From NCBI GenBank assembly GCA_947359465.1, contig OX375878.1, positions 71,849,916-71,913,915 of the forward strand: a DNA stretch of 64,000 nt, written 5' to 3'. Origin of the DNA: Metellina segmentata (taxonomy: Eukaryota > Arthropoda > Arachnida > Araneae > Tetragnathidae). The position numbers and the translations under genes are program-made. How positions within the stretch are numbered: position 1 is the stretch's first letter; each line of letters opens with the position of its first letter. The notes under the pieces were generated by a model, which was not told the DNA's origin, searched no databases, and worked only from the letters and a program-made list of their open reading frames with translations. This document shows, piece after piece, positions 43,140-54,799 of the stretch.

Positions 43140-43287
43140 AAATTTTAAAATTCGGGCGTGATAAGAAAAACTCGGACTACCTGTGTGCCAAATTTTATTA
43201 TTGGAAGTGCCATAGATTCGTCAGGACACTGATCACATAGAAAGAGAGATACAGACACACAGACAAACACTTCCTTTAAAAAAAAGA
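43140..43287 (-). mobile_element. Helitron-like 5' terminus
   Basis: On the minus strand it starts A|TCTTTTTTTTTAAAGG then AAGTGTTTGTCTGTGTGTC, and contains TCCTGACGAATC and GGCACACAGGTAGTC, shared with the ends at 1-86 and 61548-61811. Further in, GGTTCCCAAGGC-like sequence at about 42990 parallels 61548-61570, so the relatedness extends beyond the end. Confidence 0.55.
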
Positions 43288-43567
43288 TACAATTGAAAAA
43301 TTATTTATTGAAAGAAAATCACATTTAAGGTATCGATTTGGTGTAAACTTTTCATCAGATTTCAAACCCTTTGAAATGTTTACTCTATCGCGAAGATAGA
43401 AACTTGGACTAAAGAATAAAAAAGAGATAAACGCCAGTCAAAATTTTTTATTTGTTTTGTTTCGCTTCGCTGGAATATTTTGCTCAGAAAAGGAAAGGTA
43501 AAAAATGCACTTAGAATCTGTGATCTCTTCACACTGTTGACATTCTAAGGAAAACAAATAACAAATA

Positions 43568-44790
43568 CACTCATGTCCATAAATTAAGAATAATTCAGAA
43601 TCACACGAAAATCGAACTCTAAAGTAAAAATTTCACCTGTAGAATTATCGCACACATCTTCAAGAATGATATACAAATTACAGGAAGCCATCAGATGACG
43701 CCGATAGACGTCACAATGACGAGAATGTAAGAGAGTTGTATATAAGGAATGGTAACAAAGAAGTAAAATTGTTCACAAACATTCTGTAAGCCGCTCAGTG
43801 TCACAACCGAATAGTTATGGCACAGAGGACGCATGTCGATGATTTTTTTATGTGATAGAATCATCGGCCACCTGGAATGTTGGCGTACTCAGAAGAAAGT
43901 TTCAGTGGAACTTGGAATCGCCCAAAGTGTCATCTCTAGGTTTTGGCAACGATTCCAAAATGATGGAAATCTCAGTAGACTTTACAGTATAGGTCACCCC
44001 CGAGTTACAACGCCGAATGACGACCGGTATTTGGCAGTAACTTCAAAAAGAAGCAGACGGAGCACAGCATCCGATCTTTCTCGTCAGCTATCTCCAGCCA
44101 CGGTTACGACAGTTACAAGGCAAATCGTTTACAGACGTTTGGGACATGCTGGTCTATATGCTCGCAGGCCTGTCAGATGTGTTCCGCTCAAGGCAACTCA
44201 CTGTCGCCAGTGGTTAGCCTGGAGTAGAGAACATGCCATGTGGACATCGTCACAGTGGGCTTGTGTGATGTTTTCCGACAAGTCCAGGTTTAGCTTGCAG
44301 TCTGATTCACGGCTGACGTTCATATGGAGAACGCCAGGTACCCGCAACCACCATCATTGAACGACACCGTTACGGTGGTGCAGGATTGCTCGTTTGGGGC
44401 GTAATTATACTGGGATCCAGAACAGATTTACATGTTCAAATCGAAACTACGAGAGGCCGAATTTATCGGGACATCATTATGGAACAACATGTATGTTTGT
44501 TTAGGGGTGCCATGGACGCAGAATTATTTGTGTTTATGGATGACAACACCCGTCCTCACCGTGCAAACATTGTAAACGAATGCCTTGAATCTGAGGATAT
44601 CACCTGTATGGAATGGCCAGCATTCTCACCTGACTTGAATCCGATAGTGCATGTGTGGGACATGCTTGGCCGACGTGTTGCAGCCCGTCTACCACATCTT
44701 ACATGTGTACCGGAACTTCGCAGAGCATTGCTTGCTAAATGGAGTAATATTCGATACAATTGCTTGGTTTTTAGAATTCTGCATTTTTTT
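43568..44790 (+). mobile_element. Tc1-like element, 3' truncated
   Basis: The 5' terminus CACTCATGTCCATAAATTAA follows TA at 43566-43567. The inverted partner expected downstream of the gene is absent, so the 3' end has been deleted near 44770. Confidence 0.85.
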
Positions 44791-44799
44791 ATTTTTTGA
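43817..44799 (+). pseudogene. Tc1-like transposase, frameshifted and lacking the catalytic Glu
   Basis: From the Met at 43817 the frame reads MAQRTHVDDF, then shifts at the T-run 43842-43848 and continues as LCDRIIGHLECWRTQKKVSV. Helix-turn-helix regions are SVELGIAQSVISRFWQRF and VTRQIVYRRLGHAG. The first catalytic Asp is in MFSDKSRF. A second frameshift occurs near 44345, after WRTPGT. The second Asp is in FMDDNTRPH. The third motif reads SPDLNPIVHVWD, with Val where Glu is expected. The C-terminal 30 or so residues are replaced by unrelated sequence after AKWSNI. I recognise this as a transposase type very common in spider genomes, from memory. Confidence 0.93.
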
Positions 44800-45397
44800 A
44801 TGACCTAAAAAGATTTATGCGAAATTCAATAAAAATATAAAGGAGTTGTGGATACATCTTTTGCTTCTGGAGTTTTGAAACAGTACAGTAATAAAATATG
44901 CATAACAACTCGATTTGACTCAATGGATTGTTTGTAAAACATATAAGAAGATTCATTTAACCAACACACAACAAGGCTTAAACACTTTTCCATGAAAGCA
45001 GATTTTCTAAAAAGAATTTTTTAATTTGTATCGAATTGCTTTAACAAGAGTAGGAGAAATTCTATTAGTAATCGCTCTACGGTTAATTTGTGCTACACGA
45101 GGGCTAAATAGACCGGGACTTACCGAATAGAGTGGATTTCAAACCACTACGAACATTCATGCCTAGACAGGGAGCGGAAGCCAGATCCTGTTAAACCGAG
45201 GAACAGAAATGTGTGCTAGGGTAGCTGGTAAAATCGTTCTTTCGAAATCACTCAACACAATAATGATTTAAAACTTACTCTACCTGACAGAGAGAGAGGT
45301 GCAAATTTTACTAAAATATTATATTTTCTCTAGGGCTCTCAAACAAGCCACTTAAGATTGAAACGTTACCATTTCAATGTTGTGAAAAGGTTGTAAG

Positions 45398-45437
<40 letters not shown>

Positions 45438-46690
45438 TCAACCTTCACACAATATCCTCAAACCATTTGAGAAACTGTTTTTAAAATTTGTTTGTATGTT
45501 TTTACAATCGAATTATCCAACAAATGACCTTGAAAGTGCCCACCGGGATTGTAAATATCAAATTAATAAGAAAGTTAATAATTGGAAGTTGATCTCTGAA
45601 GAAGTGACTGCTTTTCAAGCTACAATATTCGTTTTCTAACCTGAAATTGAATAACTATAAGCTTGAACATGGTGATTTTCAGCCCTACATTTTTGTTTCC
45701 ACCTCAGATCGACGAGATAATGTGCGAGAGGCGCATTCCGCCAAGCTAAATGCAGGTGACGCCATTTCTCCAGCGGAACGTGTTTCTTCTAGGCATTTCG
45801 AATGTGACGTAACATGGCTTATTTTTCAAACATGATTCCAGTACATTGCCTATATAAATTCCGAATGAATCGGGAATTTATATAGACCAATCAACTATCA
45901 TATATATGAATTCAGAATCGATAGATGGTAGTTTTTTTATTGGTCACTGACAATTAAAGTAAACTCCAAACGATGGCAAAACGACAATAAACTACATTTC
46001 AAGGTAACCTTATGTGTATCACGCGCGAGTATTTGGATAGCGGAAGTAGAATATTCGCATTCCGCCTGGTTTGTTTGTTGGCACTGAATATCCACTGATA
46101 ATTAAAGTAATAGTCAACTATGTTGCTCCAGTGCGACGTTAATTTAACTATCTGCCTATCAACAACCTTTATCAACGTGAAACATTTATTTTCGCGAAGA
46201 ATGGAGGGTAAATGAGACTGTTTTCCATGGACGAAAACCGAGTCTTTCCCCTCTCACTGATGGGAATTAATCACTCTTGCCAATGCAAGCGCTTTCTCTA
46301 GTATCATTTACAGGGGTAAGAGGAAGGGCAGTAAAGGTTTTACGCGTCCCAGCAGTCACAGCTTGTTAGGCAAGTCGCGTCTATCGCTAGATCCGTTACT
46401 TTATTCATGAATATGTAAACACCTGCCATGATCTGCGTTCGCAACGTAATGTGGTGTCGTCTCCTGGTTTAAGACTATAAAACCCATCGTGGTCAAAGTT
46501 GGACAAACAACGCTTCTTATGAAGGTGCAATTTGGAGGTTCATTTCCTCAGTCGTGTACAAGTCATCCGAGAAAAAGGACAATCTCGAGCGGCAACTCAG
46601 ATTTCACTAAAATAAGGATTACCGATTGAATAGTAATTGTTGAAAACTAATATTTGAAGTCATTTTGAAACGACTGAATAAAGAAAAGTT
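44800..46690. other. No recognisable gene; microsatellite and possible LTR-like segment
   Basis: Contains the AC repeat described separately. 45905-46030 resembles 33310-33420. Near 46475 GACTATAAAACCC (TATA-like) is followed about 70 bp on by CCTCAGTCG (initiator-like), and AATAAAG occurs at about 46678, an arrangement like an LTR. No second copy was found. Confidence 0.35.
45400..45435. repeat. (AC)n microsatellite
   Basis: An uninterrupted run of about 17-18 AC dinucleotides, likely length-polymorphic. Confidence 0.97.
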
Positions 46691-46693
46691 TAA

Positions 46694-48025
46694 GGACCGG
46701 TGCACACATCCGATTTTTCAACGTGCGGCACCGAAGCCCAACTATGCACACTCGTGATGCGACATCGACAGCAAAACATCGATGTTCAAAATTAAAACAT
46801 CGATGTTGATAATACATCGTACCAAAACCATCGATGTTTTTAAAATTCAGTGTATTTAAACTTTTTCCCCATTTCTTAAAACTGGTTTAGCAAATAGTGA
46901 TGCTACATCGTTTGCAAAACATCGATGTTTTGAAGCTTCGATGTTAAAAATTAAAACATCAATGTTGATAATACATCGCACCAAAACCATCGATGTTTTT
47001 AAAATTCATTGTATTTAAACTTTTTTCCTCATTTCTTAAAACTGGTTTAGCAAATAGTGATGCTACATCGTTTGCAAAACATCGATGTTTTGAAACATCG
47101 ATGTTCAAAATTAAAACATCGATGTTGGTAATACATCGCACCAAAACCATCGATGTTTTTAAAATTCATTGTATTTAAACTTTTTTCCTCATTTCTTAAA
47201 ACTGGTTTAGCAAATAGTGATGCTACATCGTTTGCAAAACATCGATGTTTTGAAACATCGATGTTCAAAATTAAAACATCAATGTTGATAATACATCGCA
47301 CCAAAACCATCGATGTTTTTAAAATTCAGTGCATTTAAACTTTTTTCCTCATTTCTTAAAATTGGTTTAGCAACTTTTGATGCGACATCGACGGCAAAAC
47401 ATCGATGTTTTTTTATAAAACATCAATGTTTTGAATCTGTCGCATCCCTACTTTTCAGACCCTTCACCCTTGGCCACTTTGGTCTAAAAGTATGCTCAAT
47501 TTGCTGATTATGAAAATTATGCTAATTGGTTATCTTTTAAATTTTTATAACGGTATTTTTTTCATTTCAAAATAAAACATCGACAAGTATAAACATCGAT
47601 GTTACAAAAACATCGACTCCAATACATAGATGTTAAAAACATCGACATCGATGTCGCATCCCCAATGCACACATAACCGTGAAATGACTCAAGTACTCAT
47701 TTTGCGCCAAGTGTTTATTTCGCTTACTAGGTGTAAAAAAAGTATATTTTGAAACAAAATAGACGTTACTGGATACAACCATTTATTAATTATTATTTCT
47801 ATTCCATTTTTTTAAAACAAGATACTTGAGACCGGAGAAGCGTGTGCGGCGAGCTGCGACGCCGTGGGGAACTGCGGTACAAATTTCTCGCAAGTTGGAT
47901 GTGCATCGCCGCTGTGGCGCCGGAGGCATGTGTGAACTACTTCATTGGATCTAATGTATCTCAGACCGCACTTGATTTGCGGCAGCTTCGCCGCACGTTG
48001 AAAAATCGGATGCAAGCACCGGGCC
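46694..48025. mobile_element. Harbinger-like MITE, copy 2, complete, split by a hAT element
   Basis: Ends GGACCGGTGCACACATCCGA and, reversed, GGCCCGGTGCTTGCATCCGA continue TTTTTCAACGTGCGGC, an inverted repeat of about 36 bp. TAA flanks at 46691-46693 and 48026-48028 are the 3-bp target typical of PIF/Harbinger. Removing the 913-bp hAT insert and its 8-bp duplication leaves about 411 bp matching the copy at 3753. No transposase is encoded. Confidence 0.88.
46752..47664. mobile_element. hAT element built of ATCGATGT modules, 913 bp
   Basis: The 8-bp target duplication ATGCACAC is perfect at 46744-46751 and 47665-47672. Ends are TCGTGATGCGACATCGA and TCGATGTCGCATCCCCA, decayed forms of TAGGGATGCGACATCGA seen in the copy at 53214. 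Four modules of exactly 160 bp follow one another: ACTGGTTTAG occurs at 46881, 47041 and 47201, and ATTGGTTTAG at 47361. Each module holds several AACATCGATGTT palindromes. Open frames of up to 87 codons arise only from the repeat. Confidence 0.93.
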
Positions 48026-48077
48026 TAAAGTAACCTCGAAACAGGAATGAATGTTTAAGCTTGATAGCAATGAGTTG

Positions 48078-48380
48078 GCAGCGGAAGCCCAGTTGGGAGA
48101 TCAACGGATTAGGATTCCGAGCTTGAAACTCGGGTTCAACGAAAGATCGTCGTGTACATGGGGGCTGGTGCACGTTAAATGTATCATAAACTCAAATATC
48201 CTCCCGTTGGCGTGGTGTGGAAGTTCTGAGATGTGGGGCATCGGTTCAGGTGTTAACCTCGTCCTCTGAGCGTGTTTCAAAACGACGAGGCGTTGTCCTT
48301 GGATCCTTCCATCAGTGATGGATCTCGGACTGTGTAGACAATAACCCGTTATGTTGGTACAGAGCGACTTTAATCAAATG
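48078..48380 (+). mobile_element. SINE-A
   Basis: Has CGGAAGCCCAGTTGGGAG (A box), CTTGAAACTCGGGTTCAACG (B-box region), GGGGGCTGGTGCACGTTAAA, CGTTGGCGTGGTGTGG, GAGCGTGTTTCAAAACGACG and CGTTATGTTGGTACAG. Target duplications not identified. Confidence 0.8.
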
Positions 48381-50929
48381 CCTACCTACCAGTAGTAAGC
48401 CGTAGATGATATATCATTGGCTTACAAGCGAAACACTTAGTCCAAATTTTAAGGTTTATTTGGACGATGTGTTTACAAGGTTCTTACTTTTCTAAACCAG
48501 AATTTGACTGGTGAATTCCACTGAGTCATTTCTTCTTTAAATGAAGGTTAGATTTCTTTTTGAGAAACACACTTATTGAGTAGATTTCCCCTACCTTGAT
48601 TTCTTGGAACTATATTTTTTTGACTTGGTGTTTTTCACACGTAAGTCAACGATATCTAATTCTCTTGTGCATTTCCCAAATACGGTCTCATTTGCACTTC
48701 TCGTTTAGTCATCGGACTTGAGTAGATTCGAACCCGTATTTTAAATTAATTCAATCTGTTCTTCCAAGTATAACATAAAGGACGAAGGTGCAATCAATGA
48801 GTGTATTGACGTAGATGTTAATTCTCAAAAGAATGGTTATCAATAGGTTGTTAAATGGTGGACTGTGTTCTTTATTTGAAATGTTCCCAATGTTGGAGAT
48901 CAGTGTCTCAAATATTGCATGAAATGTTCACAATGTTGCAATGACCGTTGCTTCAAACATTACAAAGTTACGGGGAACATTTTCCATAACTGTTAGTCGC
49001 TTAGAACGAAGACGATTTGAGTTGTTTGATTGGGCGCTATTGTTCTTTTCGATTACTTTTTAACTTGTTGGGATAGAAATTTTGCATTAGTCGCTTGTTG
49101 CATCTTTTGGCTTAAAATAATATGCTATGTATCATCATTTTTGTACCAGAAGAATGAATATAAAAAATAAACTGTGTATAAAAAATATTTTACGTATAAT
49201 ATCCTTCATGAATATATTTCTTACCGTTTTATCAATACACTAATTGCATTACATTCCTCTGCTGAGTTTGAGAGGGTTTTCCTTTAAAAATAAATTTTTA
49301 GAGTTTGCGCATGTTGAGTTTGCACATGTACTATTTTAGAACTTAAGTTTAAATTCTTAAATAAATTAATTAAAATAAATATTTGGACTGTTGTTTTTCA
49401 AATTTTCCTTACTTAGATTTTGTTGAAAAGTTTGCTATTATACAATTAGTTATTTTTTGACAACTGAAAACCTATTTTTATTTGAACACCTGTGTAGAGT
49501 TTGTATTTTTTGTTGTATTATTACACGAATAAAAAAAATTTTATTATGTATTTTTTACTTTAAATAGTGTTTTACAGACTATATCTATAGAGATTAATAT
49601 TTTTTGTCTAAATAAAAGACAATGACTCGTTTGAGAACGTTCATAATTTTAAAAATCTTTCATTAAAAAACAACCAACAGAAATCAAAGAAATTACATAA
49701 AGATTTACATACTGGTTGTTTCAGTTTTAAAGGCATATACAAAATAATTTGCAGATTTAAAAATTGATATGTAATATATGTAGAATATTTTGCTTCATAA
49801 TTAAAGCTAAGAAGTAAATGGTCTTCCAAATCATAGAGTAAACACCAAACAGTTTCGTAATTAACTTTGTTTAAATTGAAAGTACAGAGTTCTGTTTAGT
49901 TCGTACATTTGAAGATTATGCTGCAGCGGAGATGCTGGTTTTCCATCTGTTGTCCCAGAAATAAATTTAAAATGTCCATCTTTTTTCCATAATTAATATA
50001 GAGAGATAATAACAGCTACTTCTCAATTTGTCCGTTTGCTGTTAGAACGAAGTAGATTCGGTTTTCATGACACACTCTACCAATCCAGAGCGCCACCGTC
50101 TATTCGAAATCTGATGTTATTTCGTAGAAGTAACTTCCTGTAGAAGTAACGCATCTGTATGGGTAGCTGTTTACTCAGAGGTTGTGTCTTGATATTATAT
50201 TTATCAAGCACGCGCAAGTTATGGTATTAGTATATTTTTTAAAGTTTGTATTTGCAAACTGTAACCATTGTATGGGAATGGGACGAAAAACTGATTTGAA
50301 GTAAAGGCGTGTAAAAACGAGTTGATCTGTTTGCTTTCTTTAGTGTAGTCGATTTTTCAATAGACGTGAAAGTTCATAGGGAGAAGGGTTGCCATACACA
50401 AAAGCATGAATGGGAATCGTTCGTGGGTGGAGCTAACTCATTATCACGGCTATGGCTTATGGCACCTAACTTAGAATCAGAATCCGCTTTAAAGATGCCG
50501 ATTGTGGAAGCGCTTTGTTTACGTTCCCGTCTGTAACCGTTTATAAAGAATAGACTCGTCCAGAACCACACTACTCGGCAGTCTTCTAATTGAAGCCGCA
50601 ATTAGTTATGCACCGTCCTAAGTTTATTAATAACTGTTTAAACCTTTCTAACGAGTGTACGTATAAATATGTGCAACCGAAAAGCTTATCTACAACTATT
50701 TAATGCAATGCCTGATCATCCGAAAAGTAACCACAGAGAGTCTTTATTTCCAGGTGAATTAGAAGTCGAGTCGAGGAACATAGAATCTCCCGACAGTTTA
50801 AAACGCCGATTTTTCCGAAGCGATTTCGAAACAATATCAGGGTAAAAGTTGTTGGAATTGAAACATAACAATTGGAACACAATATTTAAAAATTCTTTTG
50901 ATACAGTTATTTTTACAAGAGGTAGGTAA
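48381..50929. other. AT-rich, no recognisable gene
   Basis: 2.5 kb with long A- and T-runs (49050-49650). A loose repetition of AATGTTCCCAATGTTGGA and AATGTTCACAATGTTGCA occurs near 48880-48945. No domains. Confidence 0.4.
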
Positions 50930-51022
50930 TTAATTAACGTCGCACTGGAAGGACAAAACAGGTTATCGACGACGATCCGAGTTCAATCCCCAAGGACAAC
51001 GCCTCGTAGTTTTGAACCACGC
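50930..51022 (-). mobile_element. SINE-A 3' fragment
   Basis: Reverse complement shows CGTGGTTCAAAACTACGAGG, CGTTGTCCTTGGGGATTG and CCAGTGCGACGTTAATTAAT, the final part of SINE-A. Confidence 0.65.
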
Positions 51023-51603
51023 TCTATGCAAGAGAAAAACTAACATTTCATGGACTTCTGAATTACACATAGATGATTCTTGAGAGTCCCCTTGTTCCTT
51101 CCAATGAGAATAGGATCTTATCGTCAGGATCTAATTCCCGATCTGATTGCTACAGCTGAGAGTGCATGGGTTTTTTCAAGTCGTCTTCCATCTGCTAAAT
51201 TGCGCATTGCGTTGGGTCTTCTGCTTTTATTAACCCTTATCACTCCATCCGACGGTGTTGTTGTGACTCATCTTACTTGGAATAAATAAAAAGATTATGC
51301 CAACTCTATTGGCCCATGAGACTTGAAGCCCTCATGAACCTGCTCAAGATGGTACAAAAACGAGCCTGAGGGAGAAGCGAGAGAGAATATGATGTGGCTC
51401 GGGCGAAGCTTGAGTTAAATCGAATTCAGAACACAGAAGAAAACTCTTGCAACTGTTCGATTTTCGTTGTCTTCCATTATGTCCATAATGTCTTCCATTA
51501 CGTTGTGTCCATTACGAAGCCCACAGAAAGCACTTTGGTCTTTTTGTCGGTCCCAAGGAGCACCTTACTGACTGCAGTTTTACCAGTTATGAGTTAGGAA
51601 GCT
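51023..51603. other. No certain gene; faint gag-like frame
   Basis: A frame near 51372-51445 reads EYDVARAKLELNRIQ, which faintly resembles the coiled-coil part of Gypsy-type gag proteins. CTTGGAATAAATAAAAAG at about 51278 looks like a polyadenylation region. Neither is strong enough for a call. Confidence 0.25.
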
Positions 51604-51727
51604 TAGATACATTACCATCTTACGGCCAGATATGTTTGGAAGCGATTTCTTCGTAGGTAAGATTACCATCTTACCTATGAAGAAATCGCTAACAAACACA
51701 TCTGGCTGTAAGATGGTAATATATCTA
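51604..51727. repeat. 124-bp hairpin, 59-bp arms
   Basis: The arms 51604-51662 and 51669-51727 are reverse complements with about six mismatches in 59, around the 6-base loop TTACCA. The stem contains AAGCGATTTCTTCGTAGG against CCTATGAAGAAATCGCTA. There are no element termini, and the surroundings are unannotated. It could be a very small foldback element or the template of a structured RNA. Confidence 0.9.
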
Positions 51728-53205
51728 GACCTCCTTTGTCAAAAAGTCGACGGTTTCTTTCCCTTGCAGACCAACATATGAAAGATTAATTGAAGATGTA
51801 TCTTGTTCCCGTGACACAGAGGTCTCATTTTGCTGATGTATCTGCTGGTAAGGTCACTATATTTTCATTCTTTGCTGATACTAATGAAGCTTTCACTATC
51901 TGATAAGATTCAAATCTCCTTATCTCAATACAAGATGATTCAATAAATCCGAGCTCCATCGATGTCCGTAAGTTGCAAGTTGCTGCCAAGTACAAGCTAG
52001 CGTTCTGTGACTGGTATAACATTCTTGACTGTTGAGTGTAAAGAATCCTTTCCAAGAAACACATTTATGATTTTCGTACTTTTAAAAATATTTTTTTTTT
52101 AATATTTAGGATTTATATATTTTTGGTAAAAAAAATATCAAATTTTACAGATTCTATATTCGGCGGTCTATGCTGCAGCTTATTTAAAAGTCCTTCTTTA
52201 GATTTGCCGTTAAGTTATGCAAAATCAAAAAGTCCTTTGAATGTAAGCAGGCAATCGGAAATGTTCTACGGTTTTAACCAATCAATTTTCTCGTAGTGTC
52301 ATTCACGTTTTTGCGTTGCATTAATTTGTATAAAAAGTATTTTAAGTATTAAGACTTTCAAGAGGTTGAGGTAATAGTTGGTAATTTACTATACGACGTA
52401 GGTCTCTGCGAAATTAGCCTTCGGGTAGTAAAAAAGGACCTAAAAGAAAAATAACAATAAGATAAAGACGACTATCTTTTCACCCACCAAAAATATCGAA
52501 AGAAAACATTTTTTATTTTAGTGCAGTTCCTAAACTTTGTGTTGATTTTTTGCTGCTCAAAAATTCCAACGGTGTGGCTCTTAAATTTGACGCTCTACGT
52601 TGTAGCCTTCTCAGCCAATAGAGCAATGCACAATTGTGCTTGCCTCATTGGAGATGGCGCCTCCAAGCCGTGAGGTATCTGCGTGGATAAGATTTAGCGT
52701 GAAATCTTAGTTTCATGGTTTCAAAAGCATCCTGTTTTTTAAAAGAAGATAAACAAACGTATGAATAACCACGACAGATAAAGACTTAGTTACATTAAGT
52801 AAACAGTTCTCTGACTTACAAATAGCGAGATAAGCCGCGAGCGTGTGAGAAAATAACGATAAAGTACCAGACATCGAAAAAACTATTCAGACTTTTCGCG
52901 CTGATAACAGGAAAATAATGTTATTGTTTCCGATTGGAGGTGATATCCCAAATACAAGAAAATAGGTAAGAAGTCATTGAAGTGGATGGTATTTCTTTTC
53001 AAGTATTCCATCTTAGCAGCTTGATCCCTCACAGTATAGGAAGACGCCAGTACTAAAGTCCTGGGGAGAGAGCCCCGCTCCAAAATTGAGGAAGGTTTCT
53101 GTATTGTAATATGCAATGTGTTTTCAAAGTAAAAATGTTTCACATCTCGTTGCTGTATTCAGGAATTTTCAGTGTAAGCAATCCAACGAAGGGCTGATTT
53201 TACTT
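51728..53205. other. No recognisable gene
   Basis: No termini, tandem structure or coding domains noticed. Frames reach 86 codons only. Confidence 0.35.
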
Positions 53206-53213
53206 CTTCTTAC

Positions 53214-54016
53214 TAGGGATGCGACATCGATGTCGATGTTTTCAAAACATCGATGTTTTTTAAAAAACATTAATGTATTTAACATCGATGTACTGGAGTC
53301 GATGTTTTTGTAACATCGATGTTTATACTTGTCGATGTTTTTACGTTGTCGATGTTTTATTTTTAAATGAAAAAGTACCGTTATAAAATTTTTAAAAATA
53401 ACCAAGTAGTATAATTTTCTTAATCAGCAAATAGAACATACTTTTAGACCAAAGTTGCCAAGGGTGAAAGGTTTGAAAAGAAGGGATGCGACATCGATAT
53501 CGATGTTTTCAAAACATTGATGTTTTATAAAAGACATCTATGTATTGGAGCCGATGTCGCATCACTAGTTGCTAAACCAGTTTTAGAAATGGGGGAAAAA
53601 GTTTTAAGTACATTGAATTTTAAAAACATCGATGGTTTTGGGGCGATGTATTATCAACATCGATATTTTAATTTTGAACATCGATGTTTTGCTGTCGATG
53701 TCGCATCAATAGTTGCTAAACCAGTTTTAAGAAATGGGAAAAAAAGTTTAAATACACTGAATTTTAAAAACATCGATAGTTTGGGGGCGATACATTATCA
53801 ATTTCGATGTTTTGATTTTGAACATCGATGTTTTGCTGTCGATATAGCATCACTAGTTGCTAAACCAATTTTAAGAAATCGGGGAAAATAGTTTAAATAC
53901 ACTGAATTTTAAAAACATCGATGTTTAATAACATCGATGTTTTTGGGGCGATGTATTATCAACATCGAGGTTTTAATTTTGAACATCGATGTTTTGCTGT
54001 CGATGTCGCATCCCTA
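53214..54016. mobile_element. hAT element built of ATCGATGT modules, 803 bp
   Basis: Ends TAGGGATGCGACATCGA and TCGATGTCGCATCCCTA are a perfect inverted repeat. The 8-bp target duplication CTTCTTAC is perfect at 53206-53213 and 54017-54024. Inside, TTGCTAAACCA recurs with a 144-bp period (53569, 53713, 53857), and an internal near-terminus AGGGATGCGACATCGA lies at about 53483. It is this family's best-preserved copy. A 124-codon frame (53517-53891) is an artefact: 144 is divisible by three, so a frame stays open through the repeats. Confidence 0.95.
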
Positions 54017-54328
54017 CTTCTTACCTAAATGCTCTTGTCGGGGTTACCGTAAAATATAGCTTTATTCTCGCGACTTTTGGCGATTAATTGGCGTGCCTTG
54101 ACCAATCAGTTATCAGAAATCAATTTGAGATTTATTTACACAATTTCTGTTGCCGAAGTGCAGAAATCGACAGCTGAAATCAAACCAAAGTACTCCACTT
54201 TCGGAATATACAGAGGAAGCACTTTCCACCACAAAACTACGACCGTTAAATACTTTTAGGTGGACAGAAGAAAGGATTAGAGGATATGCAATTTCGAGCA
54301 ATTTAAACTAAGTATTTGGTATACGTAG

Positions 54329-54555
54329 TAGTGATGCGACATCGACAGCAAAACATCGATGTTCAAAATTAAAACATCGATGTTGATAATACATCGCCCC
54401 CAAAACATCGATGTTTTTAAAATTCAGTGTGAAAAACTTTTTCCCCCAATTTCTTAAAACTGGATTAGCAACTAGTGATTCCATAGCGACAGTAAAACAT
54501 CGATGTTTTGAAACTTCGATCTTCAAAATTAAAACATCGATGTTGATAATACATT
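54329..54555. mobile_element. Truncated copy of the ATCGATGT hAT family
   Basis: The left end TAGTGATGCGACATCGA is followed by one module and part of a second (CATCGATGTTCAAAATTAAA, CTTAAAACTGGATTAGCAAC). It stops near 54555 without a right terminus. Confidence 0.75.
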
Positions 54556-54799
54556 TAATATTTCTGAACTAACTTTATATATAGGCTTTTTAATAGAAAC
54601 CAAACAGTTTGTTCAAATTTTATAACTGTACACTGCAAAAGTTTGTTTTGGAAAATAATTCACTGTCCACTTAAAGGAAGAACAAATTTATTTACAAAAA
54701 AATTTACACAACATACAATAATGTCACTCTTAAATTCACTAATACAAGACCGTGTTAAGTGTGCAGAATCGCTCTGGAGCACTGTTCAATTTGACAGTT

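Noticed and set aside
46440..46690. Host promoter or LTR
   Set aside because: TATA-like, initiator-like and AATAAAG sequences are in a plausible order, but there is no second copy, TG/CA pair or target duplication, so I made no call.
46959..47507. Several 60-87-codon frames on both strands as repeat proteins
   Set aside because: They are translations of the ATCGATGT modules of a non-coding hAT element; both strands are open in the same way.
51372..51445. Gypsy gag fragment (EYDVARAKLELNRIQ)
   Set aside because: Only about 15 residues of low-complexity charged resemblance, with no supporting frame on either side.
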